Source: Cymbidium sinense
Lineage: Eukaryota > Streptophyta > Magnoliopsida > Asparagales > Orchidaceae
Length of the DNA stretch: 64,000 bases
Reading direction: 5' to 3'
NCBI GenBank assembly: GCA_021442155.1
Contig: CM038222.1
Span: 58,006,266-58,070,265, forward strand
In this document: positions 45,900 to 58,134 of the stretch, in pieces
Position numbering within the stretch: the stretch's first letter is position 1
How the letters are laid out: every line of letters begins with the position of its first letter
Translations under genes and position numbers: made by a program
The notes under the pieces: generated by a model
Seen by the model: only the letters and a program-made list of their open reading frames with translations
What the model was told of the DNA's origin: nothing
Databases searched by the model: none

Positions 45900-47900
45900 C
45901 CTAAAATGAAACTAACATGACCAAACTCCCATAGGCCAAATTGATTGAAACCATTTATCCAAGTTCATATGACCTATGTTTGAATTGACCAAGTCAACCT
46001 TTGAGTCTCCCATTATTCCCATTGATAAGTTCACCCATTTTGACCTAAAGGGCCAAAAGTCAAAACATCTAAGCCAAATTGATTGAAACCAATGGGTCAA
46101 GTCCATCCCAAATCACTTATGGAACTTGACAAAGCCTCAATTAGAATGACCCAATCCCAAATTGACCTTATCCAACATGTCCTAGGTCATGTTGAGCCAA
46201 AATTGATTGGAAACAAAGATACCAATCACTCATATGATTAACCAAACCTAGACTCCATCAACCCAAATAGGTCAAATGGGTCAAATAGGTCAACTTGACC
46301 CATTTGACCTAAATAAGTCATATGAGCAAAACCAAATATATACCAAATTAAACCAAACCAATGGCATCAAAATATTTCAAATGGTCATATGAACTAATAT
46401 TTGATCCAATTTGACCTATTGGTCCTTGAGTTGACCCATTTAACTAAATGGGTCAAAAATGAGCCAAACTATCAAATGGATTCAAATCTATTGAAACACA
46501 ACCTATTTTCTCAACATACCAAATATATCCAAATTGAAAAAAAAATAGCAAAATGATTATTATACTGGACCATAGAGCAAATTTTGCCACTTTTTTGGTC
46601 ATACACTCATCAATCACTGAGGCTTCAAACCTCAAGGGGACAAATTCATAACCCAATGGTAACCCATTTGGCCCATTGACCAAACCCCACCCATAGCCAT
46701 GAAATTCAATTTCCAAACTCCCCCCAAAGCTCAATTCACTAACCAAAACAAACTCCAATAGTCAAACTCAAATTCAATCAAAATCCATCCTAAGCCTTTC
46801 AAGTCAAAATCTTGAACTTAGCCAAATCAAATTCAAATCAAGCCAAACTCTTGATTTTTCTTCATGATTCAATCAACCCTACAATCATGAATCCAAATAT
46901 AAACACAAACTTCACTCATCAAACCAAAACTCAATTCAAAAATCAAACCTAAGTCAAACTTATGTTCACCCTTTTGAACTTGAAATTATAAAATGAATCA
47001 AAACTCATTTGACTTCAAACCACTTGAAAATGGATTTATATTTCAATCATAAGTTCATATGTGAGTTCAATCAAACTCCAATCAAGTTTTGACTAAGCCA
47101 TTTGACCTACTTAGGCTCACTTGACCCAAAGTGACCAAAAGTACCCTTATGAGCCAAATTCTAATCCTAACCAAATTGGATTGAATTATGCCCACCTAAG
47201 CCTCTCATCATGATCAACAATCATCATGAGCTGATCAATCACTCAAGTTGAGTCAAATCAAGTCAAACCCTTAGACCAAGTCAACACTTAGCCAAAATGA
47301 AATCTAAACTAGCCAAAATCCACTATAGGCCAAATTGATTAAAACCATTGATTTAAGTTCATTCATGATCAATGTTTAAACTTGATCAAGTCAACATTTG
47401 AGCCTAACCTAGCTCAATTGACCCAAGTTGACCCAAGTTGACCCAACTTGACTTAAAAAATCAAAATGGTCAAAACTTGATCTGAGATAAATTGATTGAA
47501 ACCAATGGGTCAAGTTCATTCCAAATCACTTATTGAACTTGATAAAAGCCTCAATTGACCAACTAGACTTAACTTAATTGACCATGAGCCCAACTTGACC
47601 TAAAAGGTCAAATTGAGTCAAACTCAAATATAAACCAAATTGATTGGAAAAAAAGATACCAATCCATTTCATATGACCAATGAAACCTAAGCAAACCCAT
47701 GACCCAAATAAGTCAAATGGTTCAAAGTGGTCAACTTGACCCATTTGACCTAAATGAACTCAATTGAATGAAAATCAAATATAAATCAAATTGAATCAAA
47801 CCAAAGCCACCAAAATATTTCAAATGGTCATATGAACTTGATCCAATTTGACCAATTGATCAACTTGACCCAAGTTTATCCAGTTTGATCTAAATGAGTC
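45900..47900. promoter_or_regulatory. Dense TTGACC/TTGACT (W-box core) cluster in the LTR
   Basis: TTGACC, TTGACT and their complements occur many times. In 47279-47760 alone I counted 17 on both strands, against about 0.5 expected by chance. The core is the binding motif of plant WRKY factors. The cluster lies in the first half of the LTR, upstream of the candidate promoter; 4180-4915 and 26200-26930 show the same pattern. Confidence 0.5.
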
Positions 47901-48814
47901 AACATAGGCCAAATCATATCAAACCAACTCCAAATTCATTGAAACTTGGCCCAACCCATTTTCAATCATACCAAACATATTCAAATTGAAACCCAAGCCA
48001 AATGACCATTTTACCCTACATAAAGGGTAAATTTTGGCCAAATTCACTTGGAATTTGGTTAAATCCTCTTCATGACCACTGACACCCTCTTAGTGGACCA
48101 AGTGGACACTAGTGAATGTGGTGCACACCAATGGGTTTGGGTCAGCCCAACCCAACCCAAGGCTAAAACTAACCACTTGCATGAAATTAAGCACATGGAA
48201 TCCCTCCTTCACTTGATTTAAGCACATGGGAGCTCCACTACTCCACTCCTTAGTCCAAATTGAATGCAAGGACACCTCTAAAACCTAACAAAACCTACTC
48301 AAGGTGGTCAATTGGATCAAAACTACAAGCTCCTTCACCATCCGATTTCTGGGGAGATATACTCCCCACTAATTCCATTCTAACAATTGATTGAACTTAG
48401 GAAGCTGAAAAGCATTTGGAATTCTCCCCAAGCTCTCTTAAGCAACTTAAATTCTCCATTTCTCTTTTCTCAAATCAAAAAATAGGGAGCTAAAATCCAA
48501 CTTACTCCACTCAATCACTCCAATTCCTCCTTCACTCGAGGATCAAATTGAACTCACCCAAGCTTCATTAAAGTTCCCAAGGAAGAGTACTGACAAGATC
48601 GAGCTCAAGTGAAGGTGAAGTTGGGAAGATCCATCCAATTTCAAGGCCTCAAACTTCAACAAAGCTTCATCTCCACTGACAAGCTTCCAATAATTGAGTG
48701 CTATAGCCTCCGTGAAGCCATTAAACCGAAGCTTATTAGATGTGGTGTGTCCTTTGTAAAATGAATTTCACTTTTGAAAATCTAGCTTGGATGTGATCTC
48801 TTGCAGATGATGAT

Positions 48815-49110
48815 GGTGTGGTTGAATTTTGTTTTCAATGGCTTCGAGCTCGATCTTCCAGAAGATGGACGTGGCCATCTCCCATAGAAGATCATGGGAA
48901 TCATTCATCCATCCGCACATTTTGGATGATGGCGAATAAAACACGTAGGATCCACAGATTATCCCTTAAGAACCGCAGATATAACTCACCTATGATCATC
49001 CGAGGGAGAGCTAGCACCGCCACCGACGCGGCAACGATGTGATAAGTTAAATACCCCATCATGTGGAAAGCGCATGCCGCGTCAACCTCCATGTGGCGCT
49101 GACAGGATTA
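48815..49110. other. CpG-rich patch in the 9.0-kb LTR
   Basis: GC-richer patch with clustered CpG (for example 49013-49035 and 49065-49100), at the same LTR position as 27722-28015. It is followed by the shared AAACTTCAAAAATT stretch at about 49150. Confidence 0.55.
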
Positions 49111-51967
49111 ATTATATAATTAGGGGATTAAATTACTTAATTAATCATAGAAACTTCAAAAATTCATATCTAAGTGTAAAAAATCAGAAAAATGTGAAAT
49201 AAACTGCACATGAAAAGTTTTTACATATAGAATATTATAAATTTGATTTCAATGAATTTTGAATAGTGTTATTTTCTAGATTTGGGTTTTATTAAGAATT
49301 TGATTTTTACTAATTACTCTCTAATTACCCCACTGACTAATTCCAAACTTCTTATGTATGATTAGTGGGATGACTTCAGCCTCCCCTAATTATTTTGGGA
49401 TTTATTGATGATTTAATTAGAGGAATTACTAGATTAATTTCTAATTATCCTCTTAATGTAATTAAGCCTAAGTATGTAGTCGGTGGTTTAATCCCATGAT
49501 TGAGTTAATTATGATTTTTTTAAATGAATAGGAGGTTTAGGGAATAATTTTGGGATATTTTCCTTAAGCTATTCCTTAAACCCTCTCTTTCTTCCTTAAT
49601 CCAAACTTAATTAAGGATTAATCCACTAATTACTTACCTAATTAGTTTGATAAAATTCTAAAACCTTCCATAACTTAATTGATTCACTTTGGGTAGATGC
49701 TTAGGTGTTCAATAACTTAAGTACATTAAGGAAATCAAAATTCAACTCACATGTGTGAGAAGGATTATGAAATTACTTAACTTAAACCCCTTAGCTTAAT
49801 TAATCATTAATCATGAGCCAAATGCATTAGGCCCTTTTCTTCTTAGGTGCATTGCTAATTTAAATTTCTTGTGTGATTTTATGTCATATAATTGGCTCAT
49901 AATTATTTGATTAAGTGTGTTAATGTGGTGTAGGTAAGGGGTAATTGACACACTTAATTCACACCTTAACCTAAATAAAGTATAAAAATCACCTAATGAT
50001 CCTAAGAACAAACTAAATTAACTCATATGTGAGGAAAATGGGTTAGGATCAGCGAACATTCTTTCACAATTCCCAAATCAAATATAAAACAAATTCAAAA
50101 CAAAAATCACATTAAACAAACTTTGATTCACTTTGAACTTTTTTATTTCATAGGATTACCTTTAGGAATTAATTAGGGTGAATGAATTCACATTGCTTTC
50201 ATCACTTTATTTTTTTCCTAGCGTGCTAAATATATATGTCATATGAAATTCATGCATTCATATGTTTTTAAAATCAAATTAAAAATGAAATGTTTTATTT
50301 ATATCAAAATGCATGTTTTGACTAAAGTAAAATATGAATGGTTATTCTCACTATTAAATCCAAAATTATTTTCAAAATCTATAAATCAAACACCTAAACT
50401 GAAAGTCTGCAACTTATAATTATTTATAATCTTGCATGTGGATATAAATATGAAGATGTGCATAGTGTGGCTTTACTTCTCTTTTCTTTTAGCATAGTTT
50501 TGAATAGGATTTGACAAAGTGTATAGTTCATTTGGAAAGAACACAACACTTGCCTAACCCCATTCCTATCCATTCATATGCTGTTACCTAAGAACGACAT
50601 CCACACTTGTACATATAAATTACATAAACAAGACAAACAAACAAATACAAATTTTTTGCATCTTTCTTTTTTCATTCATTTCTTTTGTACATGTGTTTGT
50701 ATTTAAGAAAAGTGATATATTAGTTTAGACAACCCCTTTGAGGCTTTAAGTCCCTAAGTAGGTCTTGTACTTTACACCCCTGCTAATAATGTGCACTCAC
50801 TTATGCCTTTCATACATATACAAGTGCATGTGAATAATGGATAAAGAAATCTCTTTTCTACTTAATGAAAATCATGCATCATAAAGCATTCTAATTTTCT
50901 TAAGTAACATTCCTTAGCATTCATCATAAAGTGTGCTAAACATTTCCATTTGTATATATAGATATGCTTAGATTCATTTATATGCATGTTATACATGTTG
51001 GGAAAGAGATGAAGTGATGTGTGTTTTGTGATATTAGTTCACTTTACTTAATCTTAAAAATGTCTTTCTTTTGAATAAGTTTATTTAGGGAAAATCTAAA
51101 CTTAGGATTAATTAAAACACTTAATAAAATATTCACTAAATAAAATCAAATGTGAATCTACTTTAGAAATTACTTATGGTAGGAAAGGAAAGAGAAGTTC
51201 TCTTCTCTTTTTCCTCTCTCTATAACTTAGTAATTAATTGTAGATTACTTAAACCAAAATAAATCACCAAATAAAATCAACCCAAATCAACTAAACACTT
51301 AAATGAAACCACCCATCTAAGTTGAACATCTTCACACTTAGAAAATCTAAGCCTTAAAGCCATACTAAGCATACCACACAAACCTTTAAAGCACACATTA
51401 GTTAAGTCACCACTTCTAGCTTTAGGTTAGGGTGGCATTTGATGTTTACTTTTATTTTGTGATGTATTATTTCTATGATATTAGGTGTGTAGAATGAATG
51501 GTAGGATGATTTAGTCTAATTATTATTTTTTGCAGGATTGTGCTTAAGGACATAATAAAAATATATACTTTTTTGTGCGTGTGCTTATACCCCTAAGCAT
51601 AATCCAATAGGCTAGGTGGACTTGGTTACCTATGTGTGGGTGCCCTAAGTCCAATATACATGCTTGGCATTTGTATGATTTGTTTAGCTAATCTCTATTT
51701 TACAGGTGTTAGTTAGATTTACTTTTTCCTCTTCATGTAAATTTTATAATTAAGATTTTAGAATGAATGTTATGTGAGATTAGAATGAGCATTGGTCATA
51801 AGATCTCATCCTATGCACCATGTGAAGCCTTTGTAGCAACCACCTTCCAACCATCCAAAAGAAGGAACCAAAAGAAGAAAGAAGAAATAAGAACAGAAGA
51901 AATGAAGGACCCCATAACATAAATTTCCTTACTTGATTGTAAATTAATTCATTTGTGATCCGGGTTG

Positions 51968-51990
51968 TATAAGGGTAGAGTTTGGCTACC
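51968..51990 (+). promoter_or_regulatory. Conserved TATAAGGG block
   Basis: TATAAGGG (51968-51975), then GTAGAGTTTGGCTACCC, a decayed form of the palindrome at 31225-31240. Confidence 0.45.
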
Positions 51991-53398
51991 CAACTTACTT
52001 TTGGGCTTGTGTGGTGGTGCTCGACCATAAATGATATTTTATTCTTTTGTGCTAGCTTTATAAAATATTTGATGTTTTGTTTAGCTTGTGCATTAAGATG
52101 AGATGTTTTCCTAGTTTCTTCCTAATTTGATGTATGGCCTGGATGACGATTAGGCTCTTAGAGAAAAAATAAATCTTCTAATAAATTAAATAACTCAAAA
52201 TTTAAAATAAATAACTCATAACCTCACCTAAAGCTTAGGTAAAAAATCAAGATAAAAGAATTAGCAACCCCTTAGTTGGATGAGTATTTCTTTTCTAATC
52301 ATGCATAAAAGCATATTATTTCACTCTTGATTGGAGGACTTTCACCTTTGCCAGAAAACTTAGCTTGGCCTTTGAGAGCCATGGTGGAAACACACCTCCC
52401 CCTTCTCACTGATTTTGGCCCATAATCTAATTTCTCATGCATTAGGCATATGAATCCTATAAGCCTGAGTCAAATGATTGTCCAAAATTAAAAGTAAAAT
52501 GTAATATATTTTGCATTAGAACTAGGTCATATTTCATGCCCTTACATAATCTAGTCTCTTAGGGAGTGAGTTTAAGGACTTAGTCTCTTTCTAAAATAAA
52601 TAGTAACTTGCTATCCTACATAAACATATGACTTACCTACATGAATTTAAAACCGTAGGAGGAGTTAGTTTCGCCACCCCGTGGTTGTAAGTCCATAATG
52701 GTTTATTCTCTCTTATGGAGCTAAACTAAATACCAATTTTTTCCTTAGATTTATGTCGCTTGCCTTTCCTCTTAGGCATTTCCATAAATTCACCATGGAA
52801 TTGTAAGCTATCATTCTAATAAAATTCAACACAAACACATTAATTCAATTTCAAAATGTATAGCCCAATCATATGGGATGCTTGTGCTTAGTATCTTCAA
52901 GATCTTACTTTTATTTGGCTTCAAAAAGAACTCCTTCCTCTTGATCGATTCCACTTAACTTTATAAAAATAAACTAATCTATTAATAGTCCTACCTTTTC
53001 AAAATCTTTGGAGACATCATATACCTTAATCGAGTATTCTTAAGGAATCTCATTCCTTAAATGTAATTAACTATGGGGCTTGCCTACCATGGGAACTTAA
53101 TGAACTGTTTAAAATAAACCCTACTTTACTTTTCCATGTAAAGAAGAATATTTGGTACATATGCATCCATTGTCCTTAGAGTCCTTAAAGTGATTAGGTC
53201 CATTGTAGGATGGTTACTTCTATCTTTCGAGATAGTACACTTCTCCTCAATGTTGTACCCGATCACCATAATAAGAATATCTATGGATCTATGTGGTGTA
53301 CAAATGCAAAAGAATATATTTCTATCTTCATTTTATTCCACATAGATTGAAGATGGAAGTATACATCTTTGAGGATGAAAAATTTTCACCACAAATTT

Positions 53399-53422
53399 TT
53401 CTAACGATTCTACTGGGGAAGG
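53399..53422 (+). other. Primer-binding site of the third element
   Basis: TTCTAACGATTCTACTGGGG, then AAGG, six bases after the LTR end. It resembles the TTTGGCGACTCCACTGGGGA type that I recall from plant Tat-like elements. 44308-44316 (GGCGACTCC) preserves the first half better. The tRNA identity was not checked. Confidence 0.7.
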
Positions 53423-53954
53423 TTCCTCTCTCCATCTTTGGTAAATGATCGTTGTCTCCAAGTATCGATAGTGGGTTTGTACTTTTATATGAATCCAAGA
53501 CTATCTTCCTTTCCTTTGACACTTAGCTTATTTCATCCTTAAGTTAAGTTAGCCAACATCTTTAGGTCTTAAAACCCCTGTTGGGTTCCCCAATGGGTAA
53601 AAGTAAAAAATTGAATGACAAGAAAATGATCAAAGACTTCCTCCCCACCATTTTTATGGTAAGGAAAGGTTCAGTCTAAAATAATAAAGACAAAATAAAT
53701 CCTTTATAAAAATATTGCTTTTCAAAAAGCACTCTTTCAAAAATGCACATAATAAAATGTTTTGCACAAAAAATTTCCTAAATCACCTTCATCTAGCAAT
53801 CTTCATGATTGTTATATGTAGGACCATCTTTATAAAAATAAAATTCCAACAATCACATTTTCTAAAAGCACAAATGAGCTTCTTCACTCATTTCATTTTG
53901 GTAAAGACTTCATTTTCAAAAATAAAATTTCAACAATCATGTTTTCAAAAGCAT
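53423..53954 (+). other. Leader between PBS and hairpin array, third element
   Basis: Non-coding leader of about 530 bp. It contains no clear gene; an open frame on the plus strand at 53715-53963 is AT-rich and already hairpin-unit-like (AAAATTCCAACAATCACATTTTC repeats at 53833 and 53923). Confidence 0.5.
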
Positions 53955-55310
53955 AAAATTTGAAGATGGGCTTTTCCATTCAATACATCCAAATGTGTTG
54001 AATAGATATTACATCTTCAAGCAAAATCATAACTTTGAAATTCCACTCAACACATTCCACACATGTTAGGTTGGAAATTTCACATTTTCAAAAAGCACAT
54101 ATGAAACCTCTCCATTCAATATTCCCACATTTATTGAATGGATGTTTCATTTCCAATCAAAATAAAAAAAAATAAACTTTCAAAAAGCACATATGAATAT
54201 CTCCATTCAATATGCCAAAATTTATTGAATGGAAATTTCATTTCCAAATAAAATGCCACTTAACATATTCCATATATGATTAGGTTGAAATTTCCTCTTT
54301 CAAAAAGCAATAATCACACATGAAAATACATCTTTGAAAAATGAAACATAATTAGTTTCCATCTTGCATACCCAAATTATTTAAATGAAAATATCTCTTT
54401 TCAAAATCAACAAAAACAAAATTTTCAAAACATATTTGGAACTTCATTCTAGCATACCCCATTTGCTAAAATGAAGTCTCCCTTTTCCAAAAACAAAATT
54501 TGAAACAAACTTTTGGAATTTCATTTAGCATACTCAAATTTGTTAAGTAAAATGTCCATTCCACAAAATTTTCAAAAACACTTTTGGAACTTCATTCTTT
54601 AGCATACCATATTTGCTAAAGTTAAGTCTCCATTTTCAAAATAAAATCAAAACACAAAAATTTTAAACACATTTTGGAATTTTATTTAGCATACTCAAAT
54701 TTGCTAAGTGAAATTTCCATTTCACTAAATTATAGAAATACATTGGAACTTCATTTTTGTATACCATATTTGCTAAAGTGAAATCACCATTTTCAATCAA
54801 AATCAAATCAAAAGAAACATATTAGGACTCCCTTAGCATACTTAAATTTACCAAGGATCCTACTTTTCAAAATCAAATTAAAATCAAAAGAAACACATTA
54901 GAATTTTCTTAGCATACTCAAATTTGCTAAGAGTCCTACTTTTCAAAAATTTCCAAGAACAAAACACACTTGGATTTTCCTCATTTAGCATACCCAAATT
55001 TGCTAAATGAGAATTCTATTTTTCTTTTCAAACCACAAATGATTCACAAAATAAAGCAAACAAAGAAACAAAAAGAAGAAATTATTTTCAAATATCTCGC
55101 TTAGCATATCCAAATTTGCTAAGTGAGTAAATTCCAAAAATTATAAATCCAAAATAAAAGAAAATTGACCCTTTACTTTAACATACCCAAATTTGTTAAA
55201 TAAAGGATCCTCAAAATAAAAATTCAAGCATGAACATATGGAAGCATTTCAAAAATATTTGAACCCATTTTTCAACATATCCAAATTTGTTGAAAGTAGA
55301 TTCTACATCC
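53955..55310 (+). repeat. Tandem hairpin-repeat array in the third element leader
   Basis: About 18-20 units of 65-80 bp, each a hairpin with a near-constant loop. Examples: TCCATTCAATA (54111-54121) with TATTGAATGGA (54132-54142), 11 of 11 pairs; CTCATTTAGCA (54980-54990) with TGCTAAATGAG (55001-55011), 11 of 11; ACTTCATTCTAGCA (54441-54454) with TGCTAAAATGAAGT (54464-54477), 13 of 14; TTTCAACA (55270-55277) with TGTTGAAA (55288-55295), 8 of 8. Stem sequences differ but stay complementary; loops read TACCCAAATT, TATCCAAATT or TACCCCATT. Confidence 0.88.
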
Positions 55311-55522
55311 TAAAAGAAATTTCTCTTTCTAATCAAATCTCAAAACTATTCTAGATCAATTGAGCCTGACTTAACACTTTCAAGTTGTTGATTATGGGTT
55401 CAAATTCTAAATTCAAAACTCAAAATCAACAGAAATCTGATTCAAGTTTATTTTTAACATTGCAGACTCTCATTCAGCGATAGTTTCAGTTTCAGTCTCA
55501 GTTCAATTTTCAGTTGATAGAA
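55311..55522 (+). other. End of leader with a possible splice acceptor
   Basis: Non-coding. TTTATTTTTAACATTGCAG at about 55447-55465 looks like a good plant 3' splice site, about 60 bases before the gag ATG at 55523. CAGTTTCAGTCTCAG-type short repeats follow. Confidence 0.35.
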
Positions 55523-56900
55523 ATGGCAGTGCCCAAATATGTGTTTACCTTTCCACACAAGATGGATCTGACCTTAGATTAGGCCAGCTTTCCCCGCTCT
55601 GACTACGCCCATCTCATCCACTTTAGATGAGGTTTTGAGGGGGCGAGGATTCCCTGAGGGCACTCCCCTCACCACTATTAGTGAGCACAATGACGTATCA
55701 TCATTACATGCCATTGATTCGATATTCCCTCAGAAGAGGAAGGCGGTGATTCTACGCCACATTAGTGATCATCAATACACCCCATGGTTCCTCGTACTAC
55801 CCCCAGTTAGGGCTAGCACCCACTCGTTAGCACCTTCCAAGGGAAGGCTCCCCTGATCCCAGGGACTGTCTCCCATGCTTTTGAGGTCTGGTCTAGCTCT
55901 TACTCTGCCCACCCCACCAAGACCTAGAGGAGGAACAAGAACTGCATGATAAAGAGGTACCATACTCGCATCACCAGGGAGATGGAGGCAGCTACACAGT
56001 ATGTTGTTAAGGAGTTGCCCACTTTGGTTTCCCCGCTGGTTACAGTGAACCCATTCCATCCTCTCTCTAGGTCTGATAGAGAGGATGCTTGGAGGATCTA
56101 TGCTTCACCTCCACTAGTGGTTCGATTTCAACCACCAGTCAGTAAGAGTAGGAGATCATATGCTAGCCTCCTCGCACGCCAGTTGGCCTGATGACCCAGT
56201 CCGGGCTCACTAATTTGAGATCTGTTATCCCCCATAGCTTGGGGAAGCATCTTTAATAGGAGATGGCCAGGGAGGCCCATACCTCAGTTCATATCACCAA
56301 CCGAGAGAGGTGGAGCTTTAGCCGCCTCACTTGGATTTCCGACGGTGTCTCTGCCGATCATACATACATTATTTTGCTTACGGGGACTACCCATCACAGG
56401 AAGAGAACTCCTATTCGGAGAGAGTCGGTAGTGCCACCACCACACTCTACCTCCCATCCGTCATCTCTGATCCATGTTTCAAGATTCGGTACCAACGGCC
56501 ATGAAGGCCACATCTGGGGAGAAGAGGACCCCGTTGGTGATCCGACTATGGCTAAGGGATCCCACTCCATCTATACCGCCTACTGTGGCGACGCTGAGCT
56601 CTGTTCGACCTTTTGCCCCTATTATGGTGTGGAAGGAATGATGACCCTGAAGCATAGTGGTCGTCCCTTCACCACCACCACCATAGCAGGACATAGAGAT
56701 GGTTACAGCAGTTATAGAGGGAGAAGGTGACAACCCAGTTGCACCTATTATGATAGATCCTCCTAAGAATATCACCCCATACATAGTCAATGACAATCAG
56801 GAGTGTATTTCATCCAACGAGTATGACCCCCACAGAGTTGATTCTTCAGCAGTAGGGGAGGTTTGGTGCCTCACAATACATGATAGTGATCCCACCAACT
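55523..56900 (+). pseudogene. gag N-terminal region, third element (core deleted)
   Basis: ATG at 55523 opens MAVPKYVFTFPHKMDLTLD, then a TAG; SFPRSDYAHLIHFR follows. This is the only copy with a visible gag start. Open pieces: 55946-56188 (ITREMEAATQYVVKELPTLV, PLSRSDREDAWRIYASPP) and 56263-56727. Around 56890 the sequence jumps from the equivalent of outer position about 410 to about 2210. The capsid-like core and zinc knuckle are therefore missing, a deletion of about 1.8 kb relative to 411-2210. Confidence 0.7.
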
Positions 56901-57690
56901 GAGTCCAGCCTTTAGTCCACTATTGCAGCTACCACATCAGTGACTACCGCTACTTCAGCTAGTTCTTCTTCTTCTAGTAGACATCTTATATCGACGGATG
57001 AGGGCATCAAATCCCTCACCCCTCTTACTTTACTTGATTTCTACTTTGTACCTCCTATCAAATCCAAGCAATTGAATAATAAAGCTAGCTTGAATTATAT
57101 CTGTGTCACTTCTAATGGGTTGTCTAAATCTATTCCTAATAACTCTTCAAGTCTAAACAATAACTATAGCAATTTTGATTTTCCTCTTTCTAATTTAGAG
57201 TTAGATTTTCCTACTCTGAATACAACGGGTTCACCTCTTGAGATAGACTTGGAATCATCCAATTTTGAGGGTCCCATAGGAGAAGTTGTGTAAGCTTGAT
57301 GTGAACCTTCCATTACCCCGCCACAAGAGATTAAACAAAGTCAAACCTCCTCAGAGTGGAAAAGCACATGCAACTGAACGAAGCTCAAGATAGAGAAAAT
57401 AAGTCATTGGTTTGAGGATCAAGAAGCCCTCCACGTGATGCTCCACCCTTGGATACGCTTGGAGGATCACCAAGGTGGACTACAATGTCCTCTCTCACCT
57501 AAGAAAGTTGTCATCTAAGCTAAGCATATATGACGCTCTTGTCTTATCCAAAGATATGAAGGAATCATTAATCAAGGGTCTCCTTAATCTTGAGATATGC
57601 TTAGCTCAGCTGACCACTACTGGTGAGGAGGCACATTATTCCAGAGAAGCTCAATGAATTACTTTCACAAATGAAGACCTTCTTCTGGGG
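56901..57690 (+). pseudogene. gag-protease linker remnant, third element
   Basis: 56940-57290 is open: a Ser-rich run, then FDFPLSNLELDFPTLNTTGS, PLEIDLESSNFEGPIGEVV, collinear with 2240-2570. A damaged stretch follows at 57294-57474. Then 57475-57654 is open: MDYNVLSHLRKLSSKLSIYD, ALVLSKDMKESLIKGLLNLE, the conserved pre-protease segment. Confidence 0.65.
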
Positions 57691-57990
57691 GATCTCTACA
57701 TTACAGTTGACATGGGTAGATTCAGACTAGCCAGAGTTATTATCGATCTAGGTGCATCGGTGAACACTATGAGTCTAAAGACCCTTGCTTATTTGAGGAT
57801 CGACATCTCCATACTCTGAGGAGATCAGATGATGTTGAGAGGATTCAATGAACAAGGCGAGTGGACTTTAGGTTCTATAGTGTTACCTTTGGAGATAAGT
57901 GATTGGAAGCCAAGTTTGATATCATTGATTCAAATACTTCATTCACGCTTTTCTGCTAGGATACATCGTAAACAAGATGATTCTATCTTC
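57691..57990 (+). pseudogene. Aspartic protease remnant, third element
   Basis: VDMGRFRLARVIIDLGASVN: the catalytic D-S-G has become D-L-G (CTA in place of a Ser codon), so the domain is inactive. NTMSLKTLAYLRIDIS, a stop, MMLRGFNEQGEWTLGSIVLP and LEISDWK follow, then a frameshift. Length and order are otherwise as in the inner copy. Confidence 0.75.
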
Positions 57991-58134
57991 CCTCCATCAG
58001 TGTATCAAGTTCAAGAAGGATGGGATTGAGTATTGTGTCAAAAGAGATGAAAAGCCATTTTTAGTTAGAGAGATTGAAATATATGAGGATGCACCTACTA
58101 TATTCCTTAAAACACCCTTTCGTGAACTTGGACA

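Larger units (their letters stand above)
44404..53393 (+). repeat. 9.0-kb LTR, 5' LTR of the third element
   Basis: It starts TGTGACCTTATTTAGAATGAGC and ends TTTTCACCACA, followed at once by a primer-binding site. It is collinear over its length with the other LTRs and contains an internal duplication: 45460-45600 resembles 46770-46920 (CTAAGCCTTTCAAGTCAAAA). The order inside matches the inner LTR: TTGACC-rich part, CpG-rich patch (48815-49110), AT-rich part, GAA-rich block at 51865-51910, TATAAGGG at 51968, conserved tail. No credible gene within it; the open frames of 60-100 codons are not shared between LTR copies. Confidence 0.82.

Noticed and set aside
48818..49042. Plus-strand frame of 74 codons in the CpG-rich part of the LTR.
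   Set aside because: Considered as a small LTR-encoded protein, but the equivalent segment in the inner LTR and the minus-strand LTR has unrelated translation.
53955..55310. CRISPR-like look: regular short repeats with variable parts.
   Set aside because: Units are diverged hairpins within a plant retrotransposon leader. The variable part is the stem, there are no unique spacers of fixed length, and no cas genes are present.
56479..56796. Minus-strand frame of 105 codons opposite gag.
   Set aside because: Shadow of the plus-strand gag frame. Some Tat-lineage elements have antisense genes, but this one is not open in the outer copy and has no domain.
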